Part shown: one piece after another, positions 15,906 through 23,682 of the stretch
How positions within the stretch are numbered: position 1 is the stretch's first letter
Layout of the letters: each line of letters opens with the position of its first letter
Translations under genes and position numbers: made by a program
DNA from: Lactobacillus isalae
GTDB taxonomy: Bacteria; Bacillota; Bacilli; Lactobacillales; Lactobacillaceae
Direction of reading: 5' to 3'
Length of the DNA: 64,000 nt
NCBI RefSeq assembly: GCF_947539375.1
Contig: NZ_OX443569.1
Span: forward strand, 744,001-808,000
Notes under the pieces: generated by a model
The model's database searches: none
What the model was told of the DNA's origin: nothing
What the model saw: the letters and a program-made list of their open reading frames with translations, nothing else

Positions 15906-15986
15906 GATTATCCTTCTTTCTTATTTAACTTTAACTTAAGTATAGATTCATGATAAAAATAAAAAAATTACTTCTGTTCTATATCT

Positions 15987-16005
15987 CTATACGTAAAGTG
16001 TATAG
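15987..16005 (-). promoter_or_regulatory. LysR-type dyad, promoter of the flavodoxin-esterase operon
   Basis: Coding strand CTATACACTTTACGTATAG, a near-perfect inverted repeat, then 14 bp, AGTAATTTT, 19 bp, TATACT at 15939-15944. Confidence 0.88.
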
Positions 16006-16127
16006 TACTTTCTTTACCACTTGCTAATAAAAGATTAAACTTCGCTAACAATATCTAAAATTTTCGTCATCAATTATTCACATCTTAAAAATAAACTTGT
16101 TCTCAATGGAGATGATAACTAATATAA

Positions 16128-16868
16128 ATGAAAATATTTCGAAAATTATTTAAATTAGCTCTTCCATTAAGTCTTATTTATCTTGGTTTTCATGCCTATT
16201 CCACTGTCCCTACAGTCAGAATGGCAACTAACGATTCAATTAGTACATTAAAAAGAAAAGTATCAACTCTCACAGCTGATGATATAAATCCGCTGAAATT
16301 GATTATTCCAGCTCCTGACACTTCTAATAGAATTCCTTCCTCGAAGAACTCTAATCAACAACCCAATCAACAAATAACTGATTCAACAGAAGAAAGTCAG
16401 GAATCATCTGGTAATCAAACATGGTCAAAGGCCAGTGCAAATGTTTTTATTAACATTTCAAACAATGATGAATTAAAAAATGCCACAAGAGATGCAATGG
16501 ATAATTGGAATAAGACTGGTGCTTTTACTTTTAATGAAACAAATGATCGTAAACAAGCAAATATTACTGTTGAAGCAATTCAAGACGATACAACAAGTGC
16601 AGCTGGTGTGACAAACACTAGTTATAATCCACTAAACAATCATCTTTTGAATGCTCAAGTGAAATTGAATACATACTATTTACAAAATAGTGATTATAAC
16701 TATAGCTATCAACGAGTTGTAAATACTGCTGAACATGAGTTAGGCCACGCAATTGGATTACAGCATGTAAATAATCAATCAGTCATGTATCCAGCAGGAT
16801 CGTATTATTCAATTCAGCAACAAGACATTAATGCAGTAAGAGCTTTATATAAATCTGAATATGCATAA
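16128..16868 (+). CDS. Secreted matrixin-like zinc metalloprotease
   Basis: A 246-residue protein with an N-terminal hydrophobic signal or anchor (LFKLALPLSLIYLGFHAYST), a Ser/Gln/Asn-rich linker (about 60-105), and a metzincin domain. The zinc site is HELGHAIGLQH (His, His, His with catalytic Glu), followed by the Met-turn SVMYP, as in matrixins. The enzyme is expected to act at the cell surface on unknown proteins. It is the only non-LysR gene on the plus strand inside the island and is divergent from the flavodoxin operon. Its ribosome site is weak (GGAG about 16 bp before the ATG). No regulon dyad lies in the correct direction for it. Confidence 0.9.
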   Translation: MKIFRKLFKLALPLSLIYLGFHAYSTVPTVRMATNDSISTLKRKVSTLTADDINPLKLIIPAPDTSNRIPSSKNSNQQPNQQITDSTEESQESSGNQTWSKASANVFINISNNDELKNATRDAMDNWNKTGAFTFNETNDRKQANITVEAIQDDTTSAAGVTNTSYNPLNNHLLNAQVKLNTYYLQNSDYNYSYQRVVNTAEHELGHAIGLQHVNNQSVMYPAGSYYSIQQQDINAVRALYKSEYA

Positions 16869-16901
16869 AAAAAGAGCAGGTCGTTTGACCTACTCTTTTT
16901 G
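16865..16901. terminator. Bidirectional terminator between metalloprotease and glcU-like gene
   Basis: AAAAAGAGCAGGTC pairs with GACCTACTCTTTTT (one mismatch) around GTTT. Confidence 0.88.
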
Positions 16902-16913
16902 ATTTAACTATAT

Positions 16914-17759
16914 TTATAGGATTGCGCCAACCACAATCAGTGCTAAACCGACTAATGTTGAAACTAATTCCTTACCATACTTGTGCTCACCTAAGATTGT
17001 CATTCCCCCAACAGTTGAAATGATTACACTTAATTGACTGTAAATAAATGCACTAGTAATACCATTCATTTGAGCTGAAATGATGTAAGAATAAGCACCA
17101 ATTCCAAACGCTAAACCAGCTAAGACATCTAACCAGGTTGCACGTTGCTTAATCGTAGTGACCAAACGCTTAGTAAATGCAATATAGATTACAGCTCCTA
17201 ATAGGATCCCAATAGTTTGTGGTAAGAATAAGGCCTGTGCATCAGCTTTTACTGCGTTAGGAAAGGCTGAATATACCCAATAACCAATACTAGTAAATAT
17301 TAGCAACATAATATCTTTTGAAGAAATTTTCTTAGAATCGCCATTCTTAGTTACAGTAGTAAGTGAAACTCCAATAACAATTAGAATTAAAGCTAAGATA
17401 CCTAAAACATATTGGTTTACTGTCTTCCAATCACCAAAAATTAGGACTCCAATAATTGTATTACCAATTAATTGAAAGCCAGTTGAAATTGGCATTGTTT
17501 TACTTACGCCAATTCTAGTAAAAGATAAGAACTGACCAACCTGTCCCATTGTCCAAAAAGCTCCAGAAACAATAGCTAATAATGAGATCTGAAGGTTCAT
17601 GGAAGGTCTTTGAATCAAAGTAACAATTAATCCAACAAGAACTGCACCAATTCCAACTCCTAAAATTTGATTGACAGGTTTGCTTTTAGGAACCTTATTT
17701 ACAATTAAAGGAATTAATCCCCAACCAATAGCTGGTAATAATGCAATTAAAATATTCAT
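16914..17759 (-). CDS. GRP-family sugar (glucose/ribose) uptake transporter
   Basis: A 281-residue membrane protein with about ten helices of the glucose/ribose porter (GRP, GlcU/RbsU) family in the drug/metabolite superfamily. Diagnostic stretches are the N-terminal ILIALLPAIGWGLIPLIVNK, the PISTGFQLIGNTIIGVLIFG helix, and the C-terminal SQLSVIISTVGGMTILGEHK. It would import glucose or a related sugar by proton symport. The promoter is the weakest of the seventeen accepted regulon modules (17857-17875). It ends at a shared terminator with the metalloprotease gene. Confidence 0.88.
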   Translation of the reverse strand: MNILIALLPAIGWGLIPLIVNKVPKSKPVNQILGVGIGAVLVGLIVTLIQRPSMNLQISLLAIVSGAFWTMGQVGQFLSFTRIGVSKTMPISTGFQLIGNTIIGVLIFGDWKTVNQYVLGILALILIVIGVSLTTVTKNGDSKKISSKDIMLLIFTSIGYWVYSAFPNAVKADAQALFLPQTIGILLGAVIYIAFTKRLVTTIKQRATWLDVLAGLAFGIGAYSYIISAQMNGITSAFIYSQLSVIISTVGGMTILGEHKYGKELVSTLVGLALIVVGAIL

Positions 17760-17856
17760 TTTCTTTTATCTCCTCATACTTAATACTTGTAATCTTTTAA
17801 TTGATTTTAGTTTACTAGGATATCAATAAAGAAAAAAATGCCTATTTCTCATGCTA

Positions 17857-17875
17857 CTATGCACTATGCGTATCA
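17857..17875 (-). promoter_or_regulatory. LysR-type dyad (imperfect), promoter of the GRP transporter
   Basis: Coding strand TGATACGCATAGTGCATAG (left half mutated), 14 bp, GGCATTTTT, 19 bp, TAAACT at 17809-17814. Spacing is intact. Confidence 0.65.
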
Positions 17876-17906
17876 TAAATAAATGTCCTTTTTAAACTAT
17901 TCTATT

Positions 17907-17940
17907 AAAAAATACGCCTCCTAAAAGAGACGTATTTTTT
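17907..17940 (-). terminator. Terminator downstream of the 18002-18796 reductase
   Basis: AAAAAATACG (17907-17916) and CGTATTTTTT (17931-17940), extended by an inner CTC/GAG pair. Confidence 0.82.
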
Positions 17941-18001
17941 ATCGTGAACTAAATATATTCGCTAGCTTATATTTTAGATACTTTGGTAACGTAGCTAAAT
18001 T

Positions 18002-18796
18002 TCAGTAGTAACGACGATTCTTATTAACTTTTGCAATCTCAGTCATTTCTTCATCAGTCAATTTGAAGTCAAAGATATCATGGTTATCGTGAATATGTTC
18101 TGGATTAGTTGAACCTGGAATTACAATAAAGCCCATTTGGGTGTGCCAACGCAAGATAATTTGAACATTGCTCTTGTTATACTTCTTAGCAAGCTTAGTA
18201 AAAATTGGTTCATTAATCAAAGAACTATCGCCCGAGCCAAGTGGATACCAAGCCATTAACCGAGTACCATATGGCTTTAAAATTTCTCTTGCTTCAGTTT
18301 GTGGGAAATATGGATGTGCTTCAGCTTGTAATACTTGTGGCTTAACTTCAGCAAAATCTAATACGTTCTTTAAAGTTGCACTAGAACGTTCAAAGTTTGA
18401 AATACCAATTGCTCTGATTTTACCCTCTTGATATGCCTTTTCTAAAGTTCTGTATGCAGTTTTCCAATCACCTGATGGTTGGTGCAAGAACAATAAGTCA
18501 ATATAGTCAAGACCTAAGCGGTCTAAAGCTTTATCTACTGCATTAGGATCATTATATGAAGAAGTCCAAAGTTTTGTACTAATAAATAAATCTTCACGGT
18601 CCATGCCTGAATTCTTAATTGCACGGCCCACGCCATCTTCATTATAGTAAGCCTCAGCAGTATCAATTAAGTGATAACCATCTTTTAAAGCAGCTTCAAC
18701 TGCTCTTTGCGCAGTTGCTGGTTGCATTCTAAATGTACCAATACCAAGCTTAGGAATTTTTACACCATTATTTAATTCAAAGTATTCTTCTGTCAT
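18002..18796 (-). CDS. Aldo/keto reductase (264 aa, short C-terminus)
   Basis: A cytoplasmic NADPH-dependent aldo/keto reductase. The tetrad is intact: Asp45 and Tyr50 (IDTAEAY), Lys75 (STKLW), His105 (FLHQP). The late cofactor segment FIVIPGSTNPEHIHDNHDIF is present. It stops at NKNRRYY, whereas its paralog 29972-30817 continues about 20 residues past the same point (KRYYIPSDSLEES), so this copy has lost its tail. The tail in this family closes over the active site, so substrate range may differ. It has its own regulon dyad at 18885-18903. A good ribosome site precedes the ATG. Confidence 0.9.
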   Translation of the reverse strand: MTEEYFELNNGVKIPKLGIGTFRMQPATAQRAVEAALKDGYHLIDTAEAYYNEDGVGRAIKNSGMDREDLFISTKLWTSSYNDPNAVDKALDRLGLDYIDLLFLHQPSGDWKTAYRTLEKAYQEGKIRAIGISNFERSSATLKNVLDFAEVKPQVLQAEAHPYFPQTEAREILKPYGTRLMAWYPLGSGDSSLINEPIFTKLAKKYNKSNVQIILRWHTQMGFIVIPGSTNPEHIHDNHDIFDFKLTDEEMTEIAKVNKNRRYY

Positions 18797-18884
18797 TTTT
18801 AATCCTCTCTTCTGTGTTTCATCGATTACATAAATTAGTATAAAATCACAAAGTTATATTTAAAATTGTTATTTAATTATAGGG

Positions 18885-18903
18885 CTATACGTAAAACGAA
18901 TAG
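18885..18903 (-). promoter_or_regulatory. LysR-type dyad, promoter of the 18002-18796 reductase
   Basis: Coding strand CTATTCGTTTTACGTATAG, 14 bp, AACAATTTT, 19 bp, TATACT at 18837-18842. Confidence 0.84.
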
Positions 18904-18908
18904 CTTTT

Positions 18909-19790
18909 TTATCTTTTATTCATATTTAACTGCCAAAATTTAATTGCATCATTAATCCACCCCTCGGCCACAGTTCCTTCGCCAAGTCCAAAACCGTGTC
19001 CTAAGCCATGATATACATGAAACTCTGTGGGAATTCCCATTTTCTTTAAGTAAAATAGACGCATTTTCATTGTTTCCCAATTTGCAATCCAATCATTATC
19101 CCCAACGCAAACATAAGTGGGTGCATCAAATCTAGAAACTCTACTAAAACCGGTATATTGCATAATGACGCTATCAGCTTGTGGTAGATCAGTTCTCTGC
19201 GTTAATTGATGTAAAACTTCTAAATTACCAAGTTCAGCTGCCATTCTTGCACCGGCTGATCCACCCCAGAGCGAGTAATGATTTTTGTCAATTTCTAGTT
19301 GCTCTGCATGATCGTAAATATAAGTTATTGCTCGTGCTAAATCTTCGTAGGGATGAGATGGACGATAAATTAAAGCAAAAGCATTGTATCCCCTTCTGCT
19401 TAAATATAAAGCATGAGGGAAACTATCTTGCATCCCTGCCACATAAGCAAAGCCACCACCTGCATTATTAATTGCAAATGGCGCATCTTTCTTTCCCTTG
19501 AAGAAGTAAAGACCAGTGCCGGCTTTACTTGGATCTTGTCTAATCTCATCATCTGAATAAATCGAATAAAAGATTTTTCTTTTTGCTTGTTCTTCAGCCA
19601 AATAGTTAATAATATCAACAGTAGTATTAGGATTAATGTGGCTGTACCAAATATAGTGACTACTATTACTAATTTCGTTTAAAGTTTCTTCATTTTCAAA
19701 AAAGCGATCTACAGGAAATAATAGTTCTCCATCTTTTCCGAAATACTTCTTTACCTCACCAACTGTTGAATTTAAATTGAATTTTTTCAT
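18909..19790 (-). CDS. Alpha/beta hydrolase (acetyl-esterase-like), 293 aa
   Basis: A cytoplasmic alpha/beta hydrolase. The nucleophile elbow is LWGGSAGARMAAELG, the acid is probably in YVCVGDNDWIANW, and the catalytic His lies in YHGLGHGFGLGEG. The first 60 residues form a cap-like region. It resembles esterases of the acetyl xylan/BD-FAE type by layout; the substrate is not known. It follows a 34-residue membrane peptide gene (19801-19905) by 10 bp and is probably translated from the same transcript, which begins at the regulon promoter 19954-20020. No terminator is evident before the next dyad. Confidence 0.86.
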   Translation of the reverse strand: MKKFNLNSTVGEVKKYFGKDGELLFPVDRFFENEETLNEISNSSHYIWYSHINPNTTVDIINYLAEEQAKRKIFYSIYSDDEIRQDPSKAGTGLYFFKGKKDAPFAINNAGGGFAYVAGMQDSFPHALYLSRRGYNAFALIYRPSHPYEDLARAITYIYDHAEQLEIDKNHYSLWGGSAGARMAAELGNLEVLHQLTQRTDLPQADSVIMQYTGFSRVSRFDAPTYVCVGDNDWIANWETMKMRLFYLKKMGIPTEFHVYHGLGHGFGLGEGTVAEGWINDAIKFWQLNMNKR

Positions 19791-19800
19791 TTAAATCATC

Positions 19801-19905
19801 CTATCTTCCACGACGATCAATTTTCTGAGGTTGAACTCTTCGACTCGGTCTAACTGATAAAAATAATAAACCTAATAAAATTCCAATTCCGATCATTTGT
19901 GACAT
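19801..19905 (-). CDS. 34-residue single-helix membrane peptide
   Basis: A complete small gene. AAGGAGAT lies 9 bp before the ATG (19903-19905) and the frame ends with TAG at 19801-19803. The peptide has a short N-terminus, a Gly/Leu-rich hydrophobic helix (MIGIGILLGLLFLSV, about residues 4-18), and a strongly basic tail with six Arg and one Lys. By the positive-inside rule the tail should face the cytoplasm. It is the first gene after a full regulon promoter and is followed 10 bp later by the hydrolase 18909-19790. It could be a regulatory membrane peptide or a partner of the hydrolase. I do not recognise a family. Confidence 0.65.
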   Translation of the reverse strand: MSQMIGIGILLGLLFLSVRPSRRVQPQKIDRRGR

Positions 19906-20001
19906 AGTTTTTATCTCCTTACTATTTTTATTTGTCTTAACTTGATGTTTATTAGTATAGAAGGAAAAACGATTGAAAAAAATTGCTATTTTTTTATGCT
20001 A

Positions 20002-20020
20002 GTATTCGACTTATTTATAG
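20002..20020 (-). promoter_or_regulatory. LysR-type dyad, promoter of the small peptide-hydrolase operon
   Basis: Coding strand CTATAAATAAGTCGAATAC, 14 bp, AGCAATTTT, 19 bp, TATACT at 19954-19959. Confidence 0.84.
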
Positions 20021-20042
20021 TAAAAATAAAAAAATATACAAC

Positions 20043-20089
20043 AAAAAGATCGTTAAGAACCAACTAAATATGATTCAAAACGATCTTTA
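20043..20089 (-). terminator. Terminator of the 20094-21089 reductase
   Basis: AAAAGATCGTT pairs with AACGATCTTT across a loop of about 25 bases, with a T-run on the minus strand. Confidence 0.72.
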
Positions 20090-20093
20090 TATA

Positions 20094-21089
20094 CTATTTA
20101 ACTTTTGAGCCACCAAAAACTTCTGACATTGGAATTTTATCTAAAGTTTTATCGATTTCAGAGACTTCTTCTGGCGTCATTTTAATTTCACCAGCAGCCA
20201 AATTATCTTCAATTCGATTTAAATGTCGACTTCCTGGGATTGGAACAATATATGGCTTTTTATTAATCATCCAAGCCAAGGAAATTTGAGCAGGTGTTGC
20301 ATTATGATTTTTAGCAATTCGATCAACTAGAGCAATTAACTTCTCATTTTGCTTAATTGCTTCATCAGTAAATTGAGGCATTCCATTACGTAAATCACCT
20401 TCTGGAAACTTGCTTTGTGTAAATTGTCCAGTAAGTAAGCCATTAGCTAACGGTGAAAAAGCAACCAAACCAACATTTAATTCTTCCAAAAGTGGAAATA
20501 GTTTTTCATATTCACGATACATCATTGAATAGCGATTCTGAATTGCCGTTACCTTGCATACCTTATCTGCACGACGTAAATAATCCGCATTTGCTTCAGA
20601 AATTCCCCAATGTGTAATTTTACCTTCCTTAATTAGGTCAGCCATTACAGTAGCCACTTCTTCTGGTTCTACCTTAGGGTCAATACGATGTTGATAGTAC
20701 AAATCAATATGATCAGTATTAAGTCGCTTTAAAGAACCTTCAATTGCTGCCCTAATTGCCGCAGGACTAGAATCGACTGCTAATTCTTGGGTACTACTTT
20801 TTCCTTCAACATTACTAATTCCAAATTTGGTTGCAATAACTACTTCATCGCGAACATCATGCAATGCTTTACCAACTAATTCTTCATTGTAGTTAATAGA
20901 TCCATCTTCGTTAACACCACGATAAATTTCTGCAGTATCAAAAAATCTTTCACCAGCATCATAGGCTGCTCTAATTGTTTTAATAGCTTCTTGTTCTGGC
21001 ATTGGTGAGCCATAAGCATGTGAAAAGCCCATGCATCCCAATCCAATAGCTGAAACTTTTAGATCTTTTCCTAAAATTCTAGTTTCCAT
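20094..21089 (-). CDS. Aldo/keto reductase (AKR13/YakC-like, 331 aa)
   Basis: A longer aldo/keto reductase of the AKR13/Tas-like group, distinct from the four short ones nearby. The tetrad is Asp51 and Tyr56 (FDTAEIY), Lys88 (IATKFG) and His134 (YYQHRID). The C-terminal cofactor segment is YIVPIPGSRHLNRIEDNLAA. Such enzymes reduce aldehydes, ketones or quinones with NADPH in the cytoplasm. It is monocistronic between a regulon promoter (21130-21196) and a terminator. Confidence 0.92.
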   Translation of the reverse strand: METRILGKDLKVSAIGLGCMGFSHAYGSPMPEQEAIKTIRAAYDAGERFFDTAEIYRGVNEDGSINYNEELVGKALHDVRDEVVIATKFGISNVEGKSSTQELAVDSSPAAIRAAIEGSLKRLNTDHIDLYYQHRIDPKVEPEEVATVMADLIKEGKITHWGISEANADYLRRADKVCKVTAIQNRYSMMYREYEKLFPLLEELNVGLVAFSPLANGLLTGQFTQSKFPEGDLRNGMPQFTDEAIKQNEKLIALVDRIAKNHNATPAQISLAWMINKKPYIVPIPGSRHLNRIEDNLAAGEIKMTPEEVSEIDKTLDKIPMSEVFGGSKVK

Positions 21090-21177
21090 AAAATCATCTC
21101 TCTTTTAAAGTTTTCGATCACAAAGAAATAGTATACGAGCTGTTACTATATAAAAAAATTACTTGTTAAGTATAGGG

Positions 21178-21196
21178 CTATTCACTTTTCGTATAT
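21178..21196 (-). promoter_or_regulatory. LysR-type dyad, promoter of the 20094-21089 reductase
   Basis: Coding strand ATATACGAAAAGTGAATAG, 14 bp, AGTAATTTT, 19 bp, TATACT at 21130-21135. Confidence 0.85.
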
Positions 21197-21201
21197 TAAA
21201 A

Positions 21202-21230
21202 AAGTGTAGCAATGATTGCTACACTTAATG
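21202..21230 (-). terminator. Terminator of the 21240-22127 esterase
   Basis: GTGTAGCAA pairs perfectly with TTGCTACAC around a 3-base loop. The minus-strand tail is only partly T-rich. Confidence 0.75.
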
Positions 21231-21239
21231 ATTTTTAAT

Positions 21240-22127
21240 TTAATTTTTCCATAAGCAAATCAAACCGTTATAGAAATATTGCATTGCAGCAGACAAGTCG
21301 TGTTCATTTCCCTCTTGTACTAAATAATACAAGTTTCCGTCTTTACTGTTGTTAGCATATTTAAAAATACCGCTTATGTCATTTTTCATTGCTTCGATTT
21401 GATTAGTAAAACTTGGATAAGCGAAATCTCTTGTCCCCGATGCTGAAAAAATAAAAAAATCTTGCCAGTTATGATTTTGTTTTCTAACCATTTCGGCTAA
21501 AACGTGACCATTATTTGAGATAGAACCACTAGAAGGCATGAAATATCTAAAGTAGTCTAAACAATATTGGAAAGTTCTCCATGTTGTAACTGAACCCATC
21601 GATAGACCGACAAAAGCTCGGTGATCTCTACTAGCTTTTAGACTCTCCTTGCTTCCATTTTCACTATATGTATGAAATGCTCTAGCCACCGCTGGCATCA
21701 AATCATTAACTAATTCGTGATGATAATTATTTGTTAATCGGATTGCTAATTCATAATCGCTACTATCATCCTGACTTAAATTGTTATAAGTCGGACAAAC
21801 CACAATCATCGGCGTCATTTTCTTGTCAGCAATCGCATGATCTAAAACATATTTAAAGGGATGTAGATTTACCGGTGTCCCTAAATAAGTTGTTTCATTG
21901 CTCCATCCCCCATGCATTAAGTAGACAACATTGTAAGGTGTATTTTTATCATAATTATATGGAAGATAAACAACGGCTCGCTTATGTAAAATTTCTTCTT
22001 TATCCTGATATGTAAAAGATTCATAAGTTGAATAATCTAAGTTAACTAAAGTACCGGCTTGATTTGACGGCTTAAAATACTCTTGTGGAATCTGTACTAA
22101 CTTATTTTGAAAAACAATTTGCGTCAA
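21240..22127 (-). CDS. Esterase of the esterase-D/feruloyl-esterase type, cytoplasmic
   Basis: A 295-residue paralog of the secreted esterase at 14367-15266 but without a signal peptide. The strand VVYLPYNYDKNTPYNVVYLM is followed by HGGW, the elbow is GLSMGSVTTWRTF, and the C-terminal His is in EGNEHDLSAAM. It starts with TTG at 22127, placed 8 bp after AAGGAG; no ATG is available in that position. Its substrate is probably a small ester, otherwise unknown. The promoter is a regulon module (22163-22229). Confidence 0.85.
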   Translation of the reverse strand: MTQIVFQNKLVQIPQEYFKPSNQAGTLVNLDYSTYESFTYQDKEEILHKRAVVYLPYNYDKNTPYNVVYLMHGGWSNETTYLGTPVNLHPFKYVLDHAIADKKMTPMIVVCPTYNNLSQDDSSDYELAIRLTNNYHHELVNDLMPAVARAFHTYSENGSKESLKASRDHRAFVGLSMGSVTTWRTFQYCLDYFRYFMPSSGSISNNGHVLAEMVRKQNHNWQDFFIFSASGTRDFAYPSFTNQIEAMKNDISGIFKYANNSKDGNLYYLVQEGNEHDLSAAMQYFYNGLICLWKN

Positions 22128-22210
22128 TTTTAAAACTCCTTTTCATTAATACTTTCAAAAAAAGTATATGTCCGAAAAGTTCAACATAAAATTGTTTAAT
22201 TCTTATAGCT

Positions 22211-22229
22211 GTATATAGATAATAAATAG
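22211..22229 (-). promoter_or_regulatory. LysR-type dyad, promoter of the 21240-22127 esterase
   Basis: Coding strand CTATTTATTATCTATATAC, 14 bp, AACAATTTT, 19 bp, TATACT at 22163-22168. Confidence 0.8.
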
Positions 22230-22234
22230 TATTT

Positions 22235-23575
22235 TTATTCGTGCTTTCCTCTTAAAATATTTAAACCTGCAACAAGCATAATCACAGCTAGAATAACCAT
22301 TACCCATTGAGCGCGATCAATAGAGATACTAGGAGAAGAAATGGTTGCAACAGATTCAGACACAATTGCCAAACCAACGGCCCCTCCAATTTGGTGAACA
22401 GTATTCACAACACCAGAAGCAGCTCCGGCAATATCATCAGGAATTCGAGCTACTCCAGCTACGGTTAAAGGACTCATAATAAGCCCCTGACCAATTCCGA
22501 TAAAAATCATCGGTAAAGCTACTCCAATAAGATATCCCTTTTCAATCCCAAGACTAGCACCTAGTACTAATCCAAAAGTATCTACGACCGCTCCAGCAAT
22601 TAGAACCTTGGTATTAGAAAACTTAAATGTTAATTTTGCGACACCAAGAGAAACAAAGAATTGTAAAAGTGTTAAAGGCAAAAAAGCAATTGCTGCCATT
22701 AAAGGGGTTAGCCCAAATACTTTTTGTAAGGCTTGTGGCATCAAAAAGAAGTATGACATACTTGCTCCAAGCATAAAGAATCTTGAAACAAGTGCACTTG
22801 ATCGCTCATTATCTTTAAAGATTGTTAGTGGCATTAAAGGATTTTTTGCTTTTCTTTCAATTAAAATAAACATAATTAAAGCAATCACTGTGATAATAAT
22901 TGCTACATTTTTAAAAGCAGTACCATTGATACTATAAATAAGACCACTAAAACCGATAATTGATGTTAAAGTACCCCAGTAATCGATGTTTCGATTTTGA
23001 TCTAAGGTATTATGTGGATGAATATATTTAACAGACATAGCTAAAAGTACTAGTCCAACAATCATATCAATGAAAAAACCAACTCTCCAGCTAGAATAAC
23101 TAGCAATAACTCCACCAATAATTAAACCCAAACTTGTTCCAATACCAGCAGTTGCGCCGTAATAAGCAATTGATCTAGTAAGCATTTTTCCTTGATAATA
23201 ATCCATCAAAAGGGCCAAAGTTGCTGGAGCTAAGAATGCTCCACCTAATCCTTGAATTGCTCTCATCCCAATAAGCATTGCTTGAGAATTTGCAATTCCA
23301 ACAAATAATGAAGCAACACTAAAAATAATCAGTCCAATTAAAAGGACTTTTCTTCTGCCCATTATATCTCCTAGTCTTGCACCCAGTGCTAAGAACCCTC
23401 CAAATGTTAGTGCATAAGCGTTGCTAACCCAGGCAATCATAATACTGTTCATGTGCATATCACGACTAATTTGAACAGTACTAGTAAAAATTAATGAATT
23501 ATTCAGCAATATTAAAAAATATGAAATTAAAACAATTGGTAAAACAATTCCAAATCTTTCTTTACTTTTCATCAT
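22235..23575 (-). CDS. MFS drug transporter (DHA2/EmrB-like)
   Basis: A 446-residue major facilitator protein, about 13-14 helices. Early elements NSLIFTSTVQISRDMHM and WVSNAYALTFGGFLALGARL then GDIMGRR (motif A) fit the drug:H+ antiporter-2 group, and GATAGIGTSLGLIIGGVIA fits motif C of exporters. It is likely a multidrug or toxic-compound pump. It is divergent from LysR paralog B with a 107-bp gap containing a changed dyad (GTTT-N11-AAAC), so B is the expected regulator of this pump in particular. Confidence 0.88.
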   Translation of the reverse strand: MMKSKERFGIVLPIVLISYFLILLNNSLIFTSTVQISRDMHMNSIMIAWVSNAYALTFGGFLALGARLGDIMGRRKVLLIGLIIFSVASLFVGIANSQAMLIGMRAIQGLGGAFLAPATLALLMDYYQGKMLTRSIAYYGATAGIGTSLGLIIGGVIASYSSWRVGFFIDMIVGLVLLAMSVKYIHPHNTLDQNRNIDYWGTLTSIIGFSGLIYSINGTAFKNVAIIITVIALIMFILIERKAKNPLMPLTIFKDNERSSALVSRFFMLGASMSYFFLMPQALQKVFGLTPLMAAIAFLPLTLLQFFVSLGVAKLTFKFSNTKVLIAGAVVDTFGLVLGASLGIEKGYLIGVALPMIFIGIGQGLIMSPLTVAGVARIPDDIAGAASGVVNTVHQIGGAVGLAIVSESVATISSPSISIDRAQWVMVILAVIMLVAGLNILRGKHE

Positions 23576-23651
23576 GATTCTCCCTTCAAGAATTGATAGA
23601 ACAATTCTAACGACAAAATGAAGCCTTGAAAATTACTTCTCTTGTATGTTA

Positions 23652-23670
23652 GTTTACGTATAGCGCAAAC
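23652..23670. promoter_or_regulatory. Variant LysR dyad between MFS pump and LysR B
   Basis: GTTTACGTATAGCGCAAAC: half-sites GTTT/AAAC replace CTAT/ATAG with the same N11 spacing. Toward the MFS gene come 14 bp, AGTAATTTT, 19 bp, TAGAAT (23604-23609), the same frame as in the other modules. It lies 12 bp before the LysR B start codon. Confidence 0.75.
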
Positions 23671-23682
23671 TAGGAGATAAAA

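Noticed and set aside
18168-18431. Plus-strand frames inside the reductase genes (also at 30207-30461)
   Set aside because: They lie antisense to paralogous reductases at the same place, so they are shadows.
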